Source of the DNA: Paenibacillus alginolyticus DSM 5050 = NBRC 15375
GTDB lineage: Bacteria > Bacillota > Bacilli > Paenibacillales > NBRC-103111
Direction of reading: 5' to 3'
NCBI RefSeq assembly: GCF_000422905.1
Contig: NZ_AUGY01000015.1
Location: 51,186 to 115,185, forward strand
Length of the DNA stretch: 64,000 nucleotides
Below the pieces are notes generated by a model, which had not been told where the DNA came from, searched no databases, and saw only the letters and a program-made list of their open reading frames with translations. The translations under genes and the position numbers were made by a program. Positions 43,763 through 51,710 of this stretch are shown one piece after another. The stretch's first letter is position 1; each line of letters starts with the position of its first letter.

Positions 43763-44763
43763 TCTGATTATTATTCGAAACTAACTAGGATGTCCAAGCA
43801 ATTGTATTAAAGGTCCGTATAATAGTAGAAAATCACACAGATTTCATTAGGAGTTAATTGTTTTGGTTATGTCTACTACCGGTGGCTGATTTTCGGCTAC
43901 TGATCTTGTCCTGTGCGTCTTGATGGCTGTTGTTTCGATGTATTATGGAGGACATGCTTTAGCCTGTAACAACCTTGTTCTGTGCGCCTTGTTGGGTATC
44001 ATTACGATGTAAAGGAAAAAGTCCTCGGGGTCCTTTCCCACGGACATATCAATAGAATCTGGATTTACTTATAGACTAAGCGGAGCGAAAATAAGTTGTG
44101 GATCTGCAATTTGTGCATCCTGCTTTGCGATTTTTGCTTGTCTTCAGCATCGATGACGGAAAAGGGCACAGAGGACGGAGTTCGTCGAATGTAGAATTTG
44201 TCCATCACTTTCCTACGATGGTAGTACATAAGCGGTCCCACCGACGAAGCCCCGGTGAGACCGCTTTGATTTTTTTGTGAAATGATTATAGACCCTGCGC
44301 CAGCCGGATACGCAGGGTCCTGATTCAAACATAGAAGGACAATGGAGGTGGACCAATCCTTCTTATTTTTATATTATGTGTTCCTATTTAATTTGGTGAA
44401 TGCTCTAGTATGGATGGTATATCCACTCCGCATCCAATACTTCCTATCAGTTGTTATCTTGCAGGTACCATCGCTATTGTGTTTGTCTATAAAAATGTAC
44501 TTAAAACCCCACGGAATTATTCGTAGGATTTAGAGGAGGATTCCAAGCCATCGGAAGTGGATGAAGACACGATATTAATTTATGATTTTAACAGAATCTT
44601 AAAAAACGAAAGACCCAAGCAGCAATACGCCGCTCGGGTCCTCATTGTGTTAAAGAAGCTTTGTATCGAATAGGGAGATATTAGTTCCCCTCCACGCACG
44701 CACATTCTTTGAAATACCCAATCACAATGGTATTAGGAGTATAACCCACTAAAGGTAGCTTTA
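43763..44763. other. 1-kb interval of hairpins and fragments
   Basis: No gene can be supported. It contains a direct repeat of 39 bp (43905 and 43974, starting CTTGTCCTGTGCG and CTTGTTCTGTGCG), a clear terminator at 44229-44277, a hairpin GACCCTGCG/CGCAGGGTC at 44291-44319, and a hairpin GACCCAAGC/GCTCGGGTC at 44612-44640. A hydrophobic 63-codon frame at 44342-44533 has competing frames and no convincing start. Confidence 0.5.
44229..44277 (+). terminator. Orphan terminator
   Basis: AAGCGGTCCCACCG pairs with CGGTGAGACCGCTT, followed after GA by seven T. No intact gene lies upstream. Confidence 0.75.
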
Positions 44764-44916
44764 ATGAAAAAAGACGGAATGATTTTACTTGTCTCGATAG
44801 TATTTGTTCTTTTAGTCATTATTTTATTTTTTGTACATGAACCGCGATTAACCTTCCAAATGAAAAAATCTAAAAGGCAAGGTGATATTAAATGGCAATC
44901 AATAAAAAACATGTGA
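44764..44916 (+). CDS. Small single-helix membrane protein
   Basis: A 50-residue frame: KKDG, a strongly hydrophobic helix (MILLVSIVFVLLVIILFFV), then a basic tail HEPRLTFQMKKSKRQ. It overlaps the next gene by 25 bp, suggesting translational coupling. AAAGGTAG lies before the ATG. The plan is common among small sporulation membrane proteins; no family is recognised. Confidence 0.5.
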   Translation: MKKDGMILLVSIVFVLLVIILFFVHEPRLTFQMKKSKRQGDIKWQSIKNM

Positions 44917-45140
44917 AAACTCTAATTGGAAAAAAGGTTTACGTCATGACACGCCAAGGACAGGTCGTAGAAGGCATTTTGCATAAGATGGACCGTAAGA
45001 AAATATATCTTGATACAAATAAGAAGCCTGTAGGCACAAGTGCTTTCTCACCATTCTTCAGCCCATTCACACCGCTTGTACTTTTCGATTTGCTGGCAAT
45101 TTCTGAGTCTCCGTTTTTCTTTAGCCCATTTTTCATTTAA
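44892..45140 (+). CDS. Small conserved coat-like protein
   Basis: An 82-residue protein. The first half (VKTLIGKKVYVMTRQGQVVE, then GILHKMDRKKIYLD) has a short beta-barrel pattern like small Sm/SH3-type domains. The second half is hydrophobic and Phe/Pro-rich (FSPFFSPFTPLVLFDLLA and SPFFFSPFF). Similar two-part proteins occur in spore-forming Bacillales without known function. AAGGTGAT precedes the ATG. Confidence 0.65.
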   Translation: MAINKKHVKTLIGKKVYVMTRQGQVVEGILHKMDRKKIYLDTNKKPVGTSAFSPFFSPFTPLVLFDLLAISESPFFFSPFFI

Positions 45141-45388
45141 TCATCTCGATGCATGAGTGTTTAAAGTTTGCCCGTGAAGTGACTCTTAAAAGTTAGACAC
45201 TATATAGTTTGGAAGCTTCTAGAGCATGAGTTCGGTATTGTATTGAGCTCATGCTCTTTAATTTTGCCTTAATCCGTTTTGGTTGTAGCATTTAATGTAT
45301 TTGTCCAGCTCAATTTTCAACTGTTCGATAATCTTACATTCCTGTGTCTCGGATTTTAAGATGTAAAAATTGAACTCCCAAAGTACAT

Positions 45389-45417
45389 TTGACATTGGTT
45401 TGATATCAAACTATAAT
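45389..45417 (+). promoter_or_regulatory. Consensus promoter of marR with operator palindrome in the spacer
   Basis: TTGACA (45389-45394) and TATAAT (45412-45417) are exactly 17 bp apart. The spacer contains the perfect palindrome GTTTGATATCAAAC (45398-45411). Transcription would begin near 45424, the first base of the MarR ATG, so the mRNA may be leaderless. Confidence 0.85.
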
Positions 45418-45423
45418 ACGGTT

Positions 45424-45846
45424 ATGCAAAGTAGAGATGCAATTTCATTGATTTCCAAAATTAGAGAGAAAGTTAATCGGTTTATAGTAGCAGAGATGGT
45501 GAAGTATGGGATAGACGGTATTGGCACTTCGCATGGTGATATCATCTATGAACTATTTAAGAAGCCCAGACTCACTATGGCGGACATTTCTAAAGGAATT
45601 AATAAGGATAAATCTACAGTCACAGCACTTGTTGACAAGTTGGTCCGGCTTGGATATGTGACAAAGGAAAGGGACAGAGAGGACACGAGGGTTGTTTATG
45701 TTGCTTTAACCCATAAGGGGAGTGAACTGAAACCAATCTTTGAATCAATATCTAAAGAAATGTTAGACGTGTTTTACTTAAACATCTCTGAAAAAGAAAA
45801 AGAAGATCTGCTTAACGTTTTAAAAAAGATTTATTACAACTTTTAA
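45424..45846 (+). CDS. MarR-family transcriptional regulator
   Basis: A 140-residue winged-helix regulator: MQSRDAISLISKIREKVNRF, recognition helix region ISKGINKDKSTVTALVDKLV, and the wing RDREDTRVVYVALT. The longer frame from 45370 covers its own promoter and is not translated. The ATG at 45424 lacks a ribosome site and coincides with the expected transcription start. The same palindrome lies over its promoter and before the next gene, so it probably represses itself and the hydrolase. Confidence 0.9.
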   Translation: MQSRDAISLISKIREKVNRFIVAEMVKYGIDGIGTSHGDIIYELFKKPRLTMADISKGINKDKSTVTALVDKLVRLGYVTKERDREDTRVVYVALTHKGSELKPIFESISKEMLDVFYLNISEKEKEDLLNVLKKIYYNF

Positions 45847-45863
45847 ATTTTTTTCAATAAATA

Positions 45864-45877
45864 GTTTGATATCAAAA
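45864..45877 (+). promoter_or_regulatory. MarR operator before the hydrolase gene
   Basis: GTTTGATATCAAAA repeats the palindrome TTTGATATCAAA of the marR promoter, 37 bp before the hydrolase start, in an AT-rich promoter-like context. Confidence 0.75.
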
Positions 45878-45900
45878 TAAATTTCGAGGAGGAAATCATC

Positions 45901-46722
45901 GTGAAAGATTTTACGAAAGAATTGCCCGATCATATAGAGAAATACATTGGGGAAAACGATTTATTTTTAGAGATATTCGAGGGGGAAAACCTTCCGAAAG
46001 CAACTAAAAAAAGGCCCCCTTTGCTTTTTGTACACGGTAGCTACTCAGGAAGTTGGATGTGGAGCAAATACATTCCTCACTTTATCAATGAAGGGTGGAA
46101 ATGCTATGTCATGAACTTGAGAAGTCACTACAAAAGCAGGCTGTTGGATATGACTAAGATAACTTTCGAGGATTATTTGGAGGATATTAAAGAGGTTATC
46201 GCTGAGTGTGGTGTTTCGCCGATTCTTATCGGATTTAGCATGGGGGGGATCTTGAGCCAGAAGTTGGCTGAAACCGTTGAGATCGCAGGATTGGTGTTGA
46301 TCGATTCAGTCATAAGCAGAGAAGTTCATGAAGTAGTACCATACAAAGAATTAGCCCAATTGCCATCTGGTAACATATTGCCTGCCCCAGCTCGTGAAGA
46401 GCATACAAGCATAGATGAAACGGCAGATGACATTGAATTTCAAAGAAAGTATCTGACAATGGAGTCATCTAAAGCATTTAGCGCTTTTTCCTTTTCAATC
46501 GAAACAAAGGGGATATCAATAGACAGCAGTTTAATTTCTTGCCCGTGCTTGGTTATCAAAGCAGTAAACTGTGATGATGACGACCTTCGGGGCAGGGTGA
46601 CAGCAGAGCACTTCCAGGCTGCATATAAAGGGCTTTGGAACACAACTCATACCGGCGTGCTGGTAGGGCAGAGATATATGGAAACAGTAGATACAATCAT
46701 GGACTGGTTAAAAAGATTTTAA
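45901..46722 (+). CDS. Alpha/beta hydrolase
   Basis: A 273-residue hydrolase. The oxyanion region is LLFVHGSYSGSWMW, the nucleophile elbow GFSMGG (Ser in ILIGFSMGGILSQKL), the acid is expected near VIKAVNCDDDDL and the His near NTTHTGV. GTG start behind GAGGAGG. Substrate unknown. It shares an operator with the MarR gene 54 bp upstream, so its substrate may be a compound sensed by MarR. Confidence 0.88.
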   Translation: MKDFTKELPDHIEKYIGENDLFLEIFEGENLPKATKKRPPLLFVHGSYSGSWMWSKYIPHFINEGWKCYVMNLRSHYKSRLLDMTKITFEDYLEDIKEVIAECGVSPILIGFSMGGILSQKLAETVEIAGLVLIDSVISREVHEVVPYKELAQLPSGNILPAPAREEHTSIDETADDIEFQRKYLTMESSKAFSAFSFSIETKGISIDSSLISCPCLVIKAVNCDDDDLRGRVTAEHFQAAYKGLWNTTHTGVLVGQRYMETVDTIMDWLKRF

Positions 46723-46899
46723 ATGGGCGCCAGGGTAAGATAGCGCACCATAGAGTAATGTATAATCAACCGCAAGGGAGCGCTTTGCCATGAAGGCATT
46801 CGGATGTCGGATATGGAGGCCCATGTAATCTCATGGACCCACTAAATTTATGCACAAAACTTGCCGTTACAGATTGCGCGGTTAGCGATATCTCCTGTA

Positions 46900-46930
46900 A
46901 ACGCAAAACGCAGCCAAAGCAGCTGCGTTC
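46900..46930 (-). terminator. Terminator after hslO
   Basis: AACGCAGC (46907-46914) pairs with GCTGCGTT (46922-46929). On the minus strand it is followed by TTGCGTTTAC, a weak T-tail. Confidence 0.55.
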
Positions 46931-46950
46931 ACTTTTATGCTGACAGTTGT

Positions 46951-47815
46951 TTAAATAAGGCTCGCAATCTCACTTGAATCAAAGTTATATTTTTTTCCAC
47001 ATACATTGCACACAATCTCTATGAAACTGTCATTTTCATAGGCATTCGCCAGTTCTTCCTTGTCCAAAGCAAATAGCATGGGATAAAGGATCTCTTTGGA
47101 GCATCCACAAAACAAACGTACAGGCTCAATGCCTACAATGTCGATGTCTTCAAATATCAAGTTTGGAAGTTCTTTAAAAGTCTTGCTGGTCTCTGGATCA
47201 ATCAAGTACGATTGATGATCTGATATTACGTTTCTTATTGTATGAATAAGACGAATCGGAGCGCCCGGAAGCAGTTGGGCCATGACTCCCCTGCTTAACA
47301 CAATCTCATTTTTTTCATTGAAAACTATGTTTACTGAAAACCATGAAGGAGTCTGTTCGCTTTGTTTAAAATAATGTGACATATCATCAACAATATTCCC
47401 GTATGGCATATCTGTGATCCCTGTAAATACGTTGTTCATTCCTATATCGGTCGTGACCTGAATACATCCTCTAGCACCTATCAACTGTTCGATCGATAAA
47501 TTGTTCAAATAGTCTGAAGGCGCGTTTAATAATTCATCACTAATATAACCGCGTACATTTCCCTTAGAATCGACATCTGCAAAGATTTTATAAGTATGAT
47601 TGCTAGCTTTTACTTTTAGACTAATCCGTCCGTTGAGTGCCCTTTAGAATTCCTGTTAGCATACTTGCAACGGATACGGTTTTACCAAGTGAGGTTTTAA
47701 GGAGTTTATTCATATGATCATGATTGCAAACAGCTCTGATCAGATCAGTATTTTCCACAAATAGAATGCGTGCTTGTTTATTATAGGCTAATGTTTTAAT
47801 TAAGTAATTATCCAT
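46951..47815 (-). pseudogene. hslO: Hsp33 redox chaperone gene with a frameshift
   Basis: The first part (from ATG 47815) reads DNYLIKTLAYNKQARILF and ends SMLTGILKGTQRTD at a stop near 47621. One base off, the frame resumes as GRISLKVKASNHTYKIFADV, then GNVRGYISDELLNAP, and continues to the normal C-terminus with both zinc pairs, CGC and CNVC. All parts of Hsp33 (substrate-binding domain and redox switch) are present, only split near 47632. Hsp33 is activated by oxidative unfolding. The upstream promoter is MerR-type and shared with the divergent merR gene. A sequencing error cannot be excluded. Confidence 0.8.
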
Positions 47816-47873
47816 TTGAAACAAAATCCTCTCCATGATTTCTTATGTTGATGTTTTTACTAGGGTACTTTAT

Positions 47874-47904
47874 AGTATAAATCCTGACGTAACGTCAGGT
47901 TCAA
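47874..47904 (-). promoter_or_regulatory. MerR-type promoter toward hslO, 19-bp spacer
   Basis: On the minus strand TTGAAC (47904-47899) and TATACT (47879-47874) are 19 bp apart, and the spacer carries CCTGACGTTACGTCAGG, a near perfect palindrome. Over-long spacers with a central palindrome are the mark of promoters activated by MerR proteins. The site lies between hslO and the first merR gene. Confidence 0.8.
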
Positions 47905-47941
47905 GTCGTTTTTTTATCGTGCTATCCTTGGAGGGATCTGT

Positions 47942-48370
47942 ATGGAGAATCGGAGTTGGAAAATAGGAGAAATCGCAAAACGAACAGGTCTAACCATACG
48001 AAGCCTGCATCATTATGATCAGATCGGATTGTTCTCGCCATCCCGGGTTACCGAATCCGGGCACCGCCTATATACAGATGCTGATGTTACTAGGTTGCAT
48101 CAAATTATATCGCTTAAGCAGCTCGGTTTTGCTCTAGAGGAAATCAAAGTAATGATTAATAACCCTGTTTATAATCTGACAAATATGCTGGAAATGCAGC
48201 TTTCCCGATTAAACGAGCAAATAAACATACTGGTAGAGTTACGTGTTCGCTTGCAAGATATTTTTGAACTGTTAGATTCAGGGCAATCGGTATCAAGTGA
48301 AAGGTTTATGATGGCAATGCAAATGATGAGGATCATTCAGAGCCCGCATTTTAAGCCGAGGCAACTGTAG
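47942..48370 (+). CDS. MerR-family regulator (first of two paralogues)
   Basis: A 142-residue regulator: HTH at 7-27 (KIGEIAKRTGLTIRSLHHYD), wing RVTESGHRLYTDADV, second helix pair (LHQIISLKQLGFALEEIKVM), then a coiled-coil dimer helix to about 120. There is no cysteine or other metal motif, and the effector domain is short. It is divergent from hslO. The paralogue at 49505 is about half identical over the DNA-binding part. Confidence 0.9.
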   Translation: MENRSWKIGEIAKRTGLTIRSLHHYDQIGLFSPSRVTESGHRLYTDADVTRLHQIISLKQLGFALEEIKVMINNPVYNLTNMLEMQLSRLNEQINILVELRVRLQDIFELLDSGQSVSSERFMMAMQMMRIIQSPHFKPRQL

Positions 48371-48408
48371 CCGCATGGGCAGGCATTTGGATTGGCATCA
48401 TAAAGAAT

Positions 48409-48451
48409 AAAGCCGTCTTCCTAGTCATTTTAGGATAACGGCTATACTTTA
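48409..48451 (+). terminator. Hairpin after the first merR gene
   Basis: AAAGCCGT and TCCTA pair with TAGGA and ACGGCTATACTTT. A T-rich stretch follows about 15 nt later. Confidence 0.5.
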
Positions 48452-48532
48452 TTTACGAGGTTTTTTTTAGAAAGGTTTGGTGACTCTCAATGTCTATGGT
48501 GCATATTTGGCCATGGCTTTCAGTGCCAACCG

Positions 48533-48922
48533 TTAATGAATTGCTTTTAACGCTTGCCTGACTTTTCTTGCGAAAACAAGTGGTCTATCAACCGATTCAA
48601 TATTGATATAAATCAACCTTGGTTGCTCGAACAACCATTCGTTGCGAACAGACGAAACTTTTATTCCTTGATCTCGAATGGCCGAAATGAATGTATTGAC
48701 TTCTTTTTGTAAGAATGCACCTCTACCTAAACATAGTGCTCTTCCAGTTCTATTATTTAAAGATTCGAACGAAAAAGAAGACGTTACACGAAATCTTTTT
48801 CCCAAAATTGTTGCTCTTATTTGATCTCGATTTATTGTCGTCACACATTTTCCGCCAGCGAAGCCGGGTTGGCCACCTATAATCTTTGAGAACTGCTCAC
48901 AAAGCAAACCGTTATTCGCCAT
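48533..48922 (-). CDS. DUF1259-like protein
   Basis: A 129-residue protein similar to the DUF1259 (LppY/LpqO) domain: an N-terminal GGQPGFAGGKCVTTINRDQI strand pair, then LGRGAFLQKEVNTFISAIRD, KVSSVRNEWLFEQPRLIYIN and VFARKVRQAL. The segment with EVNTFISAIRDQGI matches the family repeat E-V-x-P-V-x-x-x-L. It has no signal peptide. AAGGAGG stands before the ATG. It lies between the two merR genes and may belong to their regulon (inference). Confidence 0.65.
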   Translation of the reverse strand: MANNGLLCEQFSKIIGGQPGFAGGKCVTTINRDQIRATILGKRFRVTSSFSFESLNNRTGRALCLGRGAFLQKEVNTFISAIRDQGIKVSSVRNEWLFEQPRLIYINIESVDRPLVFARKVRQALKAIH

Positions 48923-49015
48923 ACTTCGATCCTCCTTAGGTTTCTATTTATGGTATGAGCACACGAACAGGGTACTAAAAGCTTTTAAAAGCTGCTGCGG
49001 TTTACTTTGTGTTTT

Positions 49016-49053
49016 AAAAATATAAGATGTGCACCTAAAGGGCGCACATCTTA
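49016..49053 (-). terminator. Terminator after the start-less small protein gene
   Basis: AAGATGTGC pairs with GCACATCTT around CACCTAAAGGGC; on the minus strand the hairpin is followed by ATATTTTT. Confidence 0.7.
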
Positions 49054-49055
49054 AC

Positions 49056-49349
49056 TTAAAATACCACAATAACTCCTTGTACAGATGCTGCTCCTGCACC
49101 AATATTCGTGATTCGGAGTTTGTACGTTCCGGCCGGTATATGAAAGCTCAAAGCTACTGTAAGGGTTCCAGTCAGCGTTACGCTGTTGGTAACCGGGATA
49201 CCAGTTACGGCATTCACAATCTGATATCTGACAACAGGGGTTGTAATACTGCCAGCTCCGCGGCGTTGGGAAACTATGATTTCTCCTCTATTTACTAGGT
49301 TCCGGACCTGGAGGGTAGCCAGCAGTAGAGTAGAATAACTCGTCGCTAC
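49056..49349 (-). CDS. Small beta-rich protein without a standard start codon
   Basis: An open frame with 97 sense codons and clear protein character: VATSYSTLLLATLQVRNLVN, RGEIIVSQRRGAGSITTPVV, then alternating polar/hydrophobic strands (YQIVNAVTGIPVTNSVTLTG, FHIPAGTYKLRITNIG) and the end SVQGVIVVF. It has no ATG, GTG or TTG in frame before the first stop upstream; the best candidate is the GTA at 49349, which one or two changes would turn into ATG. A terminator lies right behind its stop. Function unknown; the pattern suggests a beta-sandwich surface or coat protein. It is divergent from the second merR gene. Confidence 0.55.
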   Translation of the reverse strand, partial: VATSYSTLLLATLQVRNLVNRGEIIVSQRRGAGSITTPVVRYQIVNAVTGIPVTNSVTLTGTLTVALSFHIPAGTYKLRITNIGAGAASVQGVIVVF

Positions 49350-49430
49350 TAAAAAAGGGTATTGAAGGATTTTTAAAGTACATATAGAATATTTTTGAAT
49401 ATATTTAACACCAAAATATTAACTAACCTC

Positions 49431-49461
49431 TTGCACCTTACGTAACGTCACGTTTTATACT
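49431..49461 (+). promoter_or_regulatory. MerR-type promoter of the second merR gene, 19-bp spacer
   Basis: TTGCAC (49431-49436) and TATACT (49456-49461) are 19 bp apart. The spacer has TTACGTAACGTCACG, sharing ACGTAACGTCA with the operator at 47883-47899. Autoactivation of merR or control by its paralogue is implied. Confidence 0.75.
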
Positions 49462-49504
49462 AAAAACACCGGTAAACAGCTAGCGCCAAAGAAAGGAGTG
49501 GGTT

Positions 49505-49978
49505 ATGCAGCAGTATTGGAAAGTGGGGGATCTTGCCAAATTGACTGGACTTACAATCCGCACTCTGCGGTTTTACGATCAAATCGGCTTATTTTCACCG
49601 TCAGGACATTCCGATATAGGTCATCGGTTGTATAACGAAGCCGATATCAAGCGGCTGCACCAAATCTTGTCTCTAAAAGATTTGGGCCTATCGCTTGATG
49701 AAATTCAGTCGGTACTTAAAGGGCATACTTATAACCCATCTGACATCGTGGATATTCAGATTGAACGGGTTCGGAAAAATATAAAAACTGGGCAGAAACT
49801 TCTGGCTGAACTCGAGCGCGTGGCCGAACGAATGAACCAGCAGGAGCCGCTTTCAATTGACGCATTTATTTCATTACTGGAAACGATGAAGTTAAGCCAC
49901 GAAAAGTATATTATTGATCACCGGATGAACTGGGAGCGCCGTTTCGATATGCTTGGCGATTTTCTAAACGATAATTAA
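49505..49978 (+). CDS. MerR-family regulator (second paralogue)
   Basis: A 157-residue regulator: KVGDLAKLTGLTIRTLRFYD, DIGHRLYNEADIKRLHQILS and LKDLGLSLDEIQSVLKG, then a long dimer helix and a C-terminal part ending FDMLGDFLNDN. It resembles the TipA/BmrR-type N-terminus without a drug-binding domain. AAAGGAG precedes the ATG. An AHSA1-domain gene follows 31 bp later, probably in the same transcript. Confidence 0.9.
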   Translation: MQQYWKVGDLAKLTGLTIRTLRFYDQIGLFSPSGHSDIGHRLYNEADIKRLHQILSLKDLGLSLDEIQSVLKGHTYNPSDIVDIQIERVRKNIKTGQKLLAELERVAERMNQQEPLSIDAFISLLETMKLSHEKYIIDHRMNWERRFDMLGDFLNDN

Positions 49979-50009
49979 ACTTGAGTTCTCTAAAGGGAGG
50001 CATTTACTT

Positions 50010-50882
50010 ATGAAACAGTGAAATACGATTCATTCTACATTCCAAATTGAGCGCATTTACCGAGCCACTCCGGAACGCGTGTTTGCGGCATGGTCCGACC
50101 GAAGCAGCAAAGCTCGCTGGTTCCAGCCTGCCGAGGAATTCGACTTTCGCATCGGGGGACGTGAATTTAGCAGAGGTGGCCCTCCAGGTGGACCTGTCTA
50201 TACATTTGAGGCCTATTACCAGGAAATCTTACCCAATGAACGACTCGTATACACGTATAGTCTGGACCAAGGAGAAATCCGGATATCGGTGTCCATCGCA
50301 ACCATTGAAATCATACCGACCATCGATGGTGTCAAACTAATATTTACGGAGCAGGGAACGTTTTTAGACGGCTACGATACGCCGGAACAACGCGAGCATG
50401 GAACTAATGTAATGCTGGACCTTCTCGGGAAATCTCTTGGGGAAAGCAACGCAGCTACCTTCGAACTCGTATCTCGTCGGAAGTTCGGTGCCTCTCGGAA
50501 TTTGGTAAACCGAGCTTGGACGGAGCCTGAACTTCTCGCCCAGTGGTGGGGACCTAACGGTTTCACGAATACTTTCCACACATTCGATTTTAGACCCGGA
50601 GGCATCTGGGAATATACGATGCATAGCCCTGACGGAACTGGCTTTCCGAACCGAAGTGTTTTTCATGAAATCGGGCCCGAATGTATTGTGCTACGGCACG
50701 AATCCAGACCTAACTTTATCCTGACTTTCACAATCGAGGTTGTTGACGGTGGGACTGAGATTACTTTCCGGCAGACTTTCGAAACAGAGGAAGAATACAA
50801 TAAGCTTAAACCTATTTGCGAAGAAGCGAATGAACAAAATTTAGACAGGCTCGGATCGCTGTTGAAGAGGCTTTACGAGTAG
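50010..50882 (+). CDS. Double AHSA1/SRPBCC-domain protein with in-frame stop at codon 4
   Basis: Two AHSA1 (START-like) domains in a row: first with ERIYRATPERVFAAWSDRSS and KARWFQPAEEFDFRIGGREF, second (from about residue 150) with KFGASRNLVNRAWTEPELLA, QWWGPNGFTNTF and HESRPNFILTFTIEV. The normal start is the ATG at 50010 behind AAAGGGAGG, but codon 4 is TGA, probably from TGG. The remaining frame is intact. Translation could restart at the GTG at 50079, which cuts into the first domain. Proteins of this fold bind hydrophobic ligands; position after merR suggests a regulated stress or detoxification gene. Confidence 0.7.
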
Positions 50883-50974
50883 GATTGGTAAACGTCTAAT
50901 AAATCCGTTACTTATACCCATGTGCAGCTAGTTCAGACGGCTGCCTTCTAATGGACCGCCGCCTCAACCCGCTC

Positions 50975-51022
50975 AAAGTCCCTGTTGTCATGTTGCGCAA
51001 GCGACTGAACAGGGGCTTTTTG
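50975..51022 (+). terminator. Terminator after the AHSA1 gene
   Basis: AAAGTCCCTGTT pairs with AACAGGGGCTTT around a long loop, followed by T residues. Confidence 0.75.
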
Positions 51023-51137
51023 TGTTCTTTCTTTCTTCAAACTTTCTTCAGAATTCCTTTGTTTTTTTCTTCGTTCATTCTTTAGATTGTTTCGTTACGA
51101 TAGATGCATCTTAAGTGAACGAGAGGAGAGTTCTTTC

Positions 51138-51710
51138 ATGATTAGAACCATGCAAGAGCAACTGTTATTTCTATATAAATTCATGCGTGCGCCGAGACAG
51201 ATCGGAAGTGTCACGCCTAGCTCCGTGTTTCTGGCAAAAAAAATGCTCGAGCCCGTAGAATGGAATCAAGTAAGGAGCATCGCCGAACTCGGGGCGGGCA
51301 CCGGTGCCATTACGAGACAACTGGCACAAGTTCTGCATAAAGAGGCAAAGGTTCTATTGTTCGAAAAGGACCAACATTTACGCAGTCAATTGTCCGCCCG
51401 GTTTCGGGACTTCGCCTGTTATGCCGACGCTTGCAGCATGCAGCCTGCCATACGGAGAGAAGGAATCGACGGGCTCGATTGTATCTTGAGCGGTCTTCCA
51501 TTTTTTAATTTTCCGCTGGCTATGCGCGAGCAATTAATGAACCAGATCGAAACGACGCTGAAGCCGGGCGGCTTGTTCATCGCCTTCCAGTATTCGCAGC
51601 AGATGCGAAAGCAGCTCAGCCGAAGATTCGAAATCGAGCGCGTTCATTTTGTCCCTCTCAATTTCCCGCCCGCTTTCGTATACGTCTGCCGCAAAGGGGG
51701 AGTATCTTGA
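51138..51710 (+). CDS. SAM-dependent methyltransferase (phospholipid N-methyltransferase-like)
   Basis: A 190-residue class I methyltransferase. The SAM site is SIAELGAGTGAITRQLAQ, the acidic ribose-binding residue follows in VLLFEKDQHLRSQL, and the catalytic-site loop is ILSGLPFFNFP. The start LYKFMRAPRQIGSVTPSS resembles bacterial PmtA-like phospholipid N-methyltransferases and KsgA relatives. GAGAGGAGAG suits the ATG at 51138, not the longer frame. It overlaps the PAP2 gene by one base (TGATG), so both act together, possibly on membrane lipids. Confidence 0.82.
   Translation: MIRTMQEQLLFLYKFMRAPRQIGSVTPSSVFLAKKMLEPVEWNQVRSIAELGAGTGAITRQLAQVLHKEAKVLLFEKDQHLRSQLSARFRDFACYADACSMQPAIRREGIDGLDCILSGLPFFNFPLAMREQLMNQIETTLKPGGLFIAFQYSQQMRKQLSRRFEIERVHFVPLNFPPAFVYVCRKGGVS

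Noticed and set aside
44342..44533. 63-codon hydrophobic frame
   Set aside because: Competing hydrophobic frames exist on the same strand, the start lacks proper spacing, and the region is made of fragments.
45370..45423. Upstream TTG start for the MarR protein
   Set aside because: The segment contains the MarR promoter itself, so it cannot be in the mRNA.
49029..49298. 89-codon frame on the plus strand
   Set aside because: It is the antisense of the small beta-rich protein and runs through that gene's terminator.
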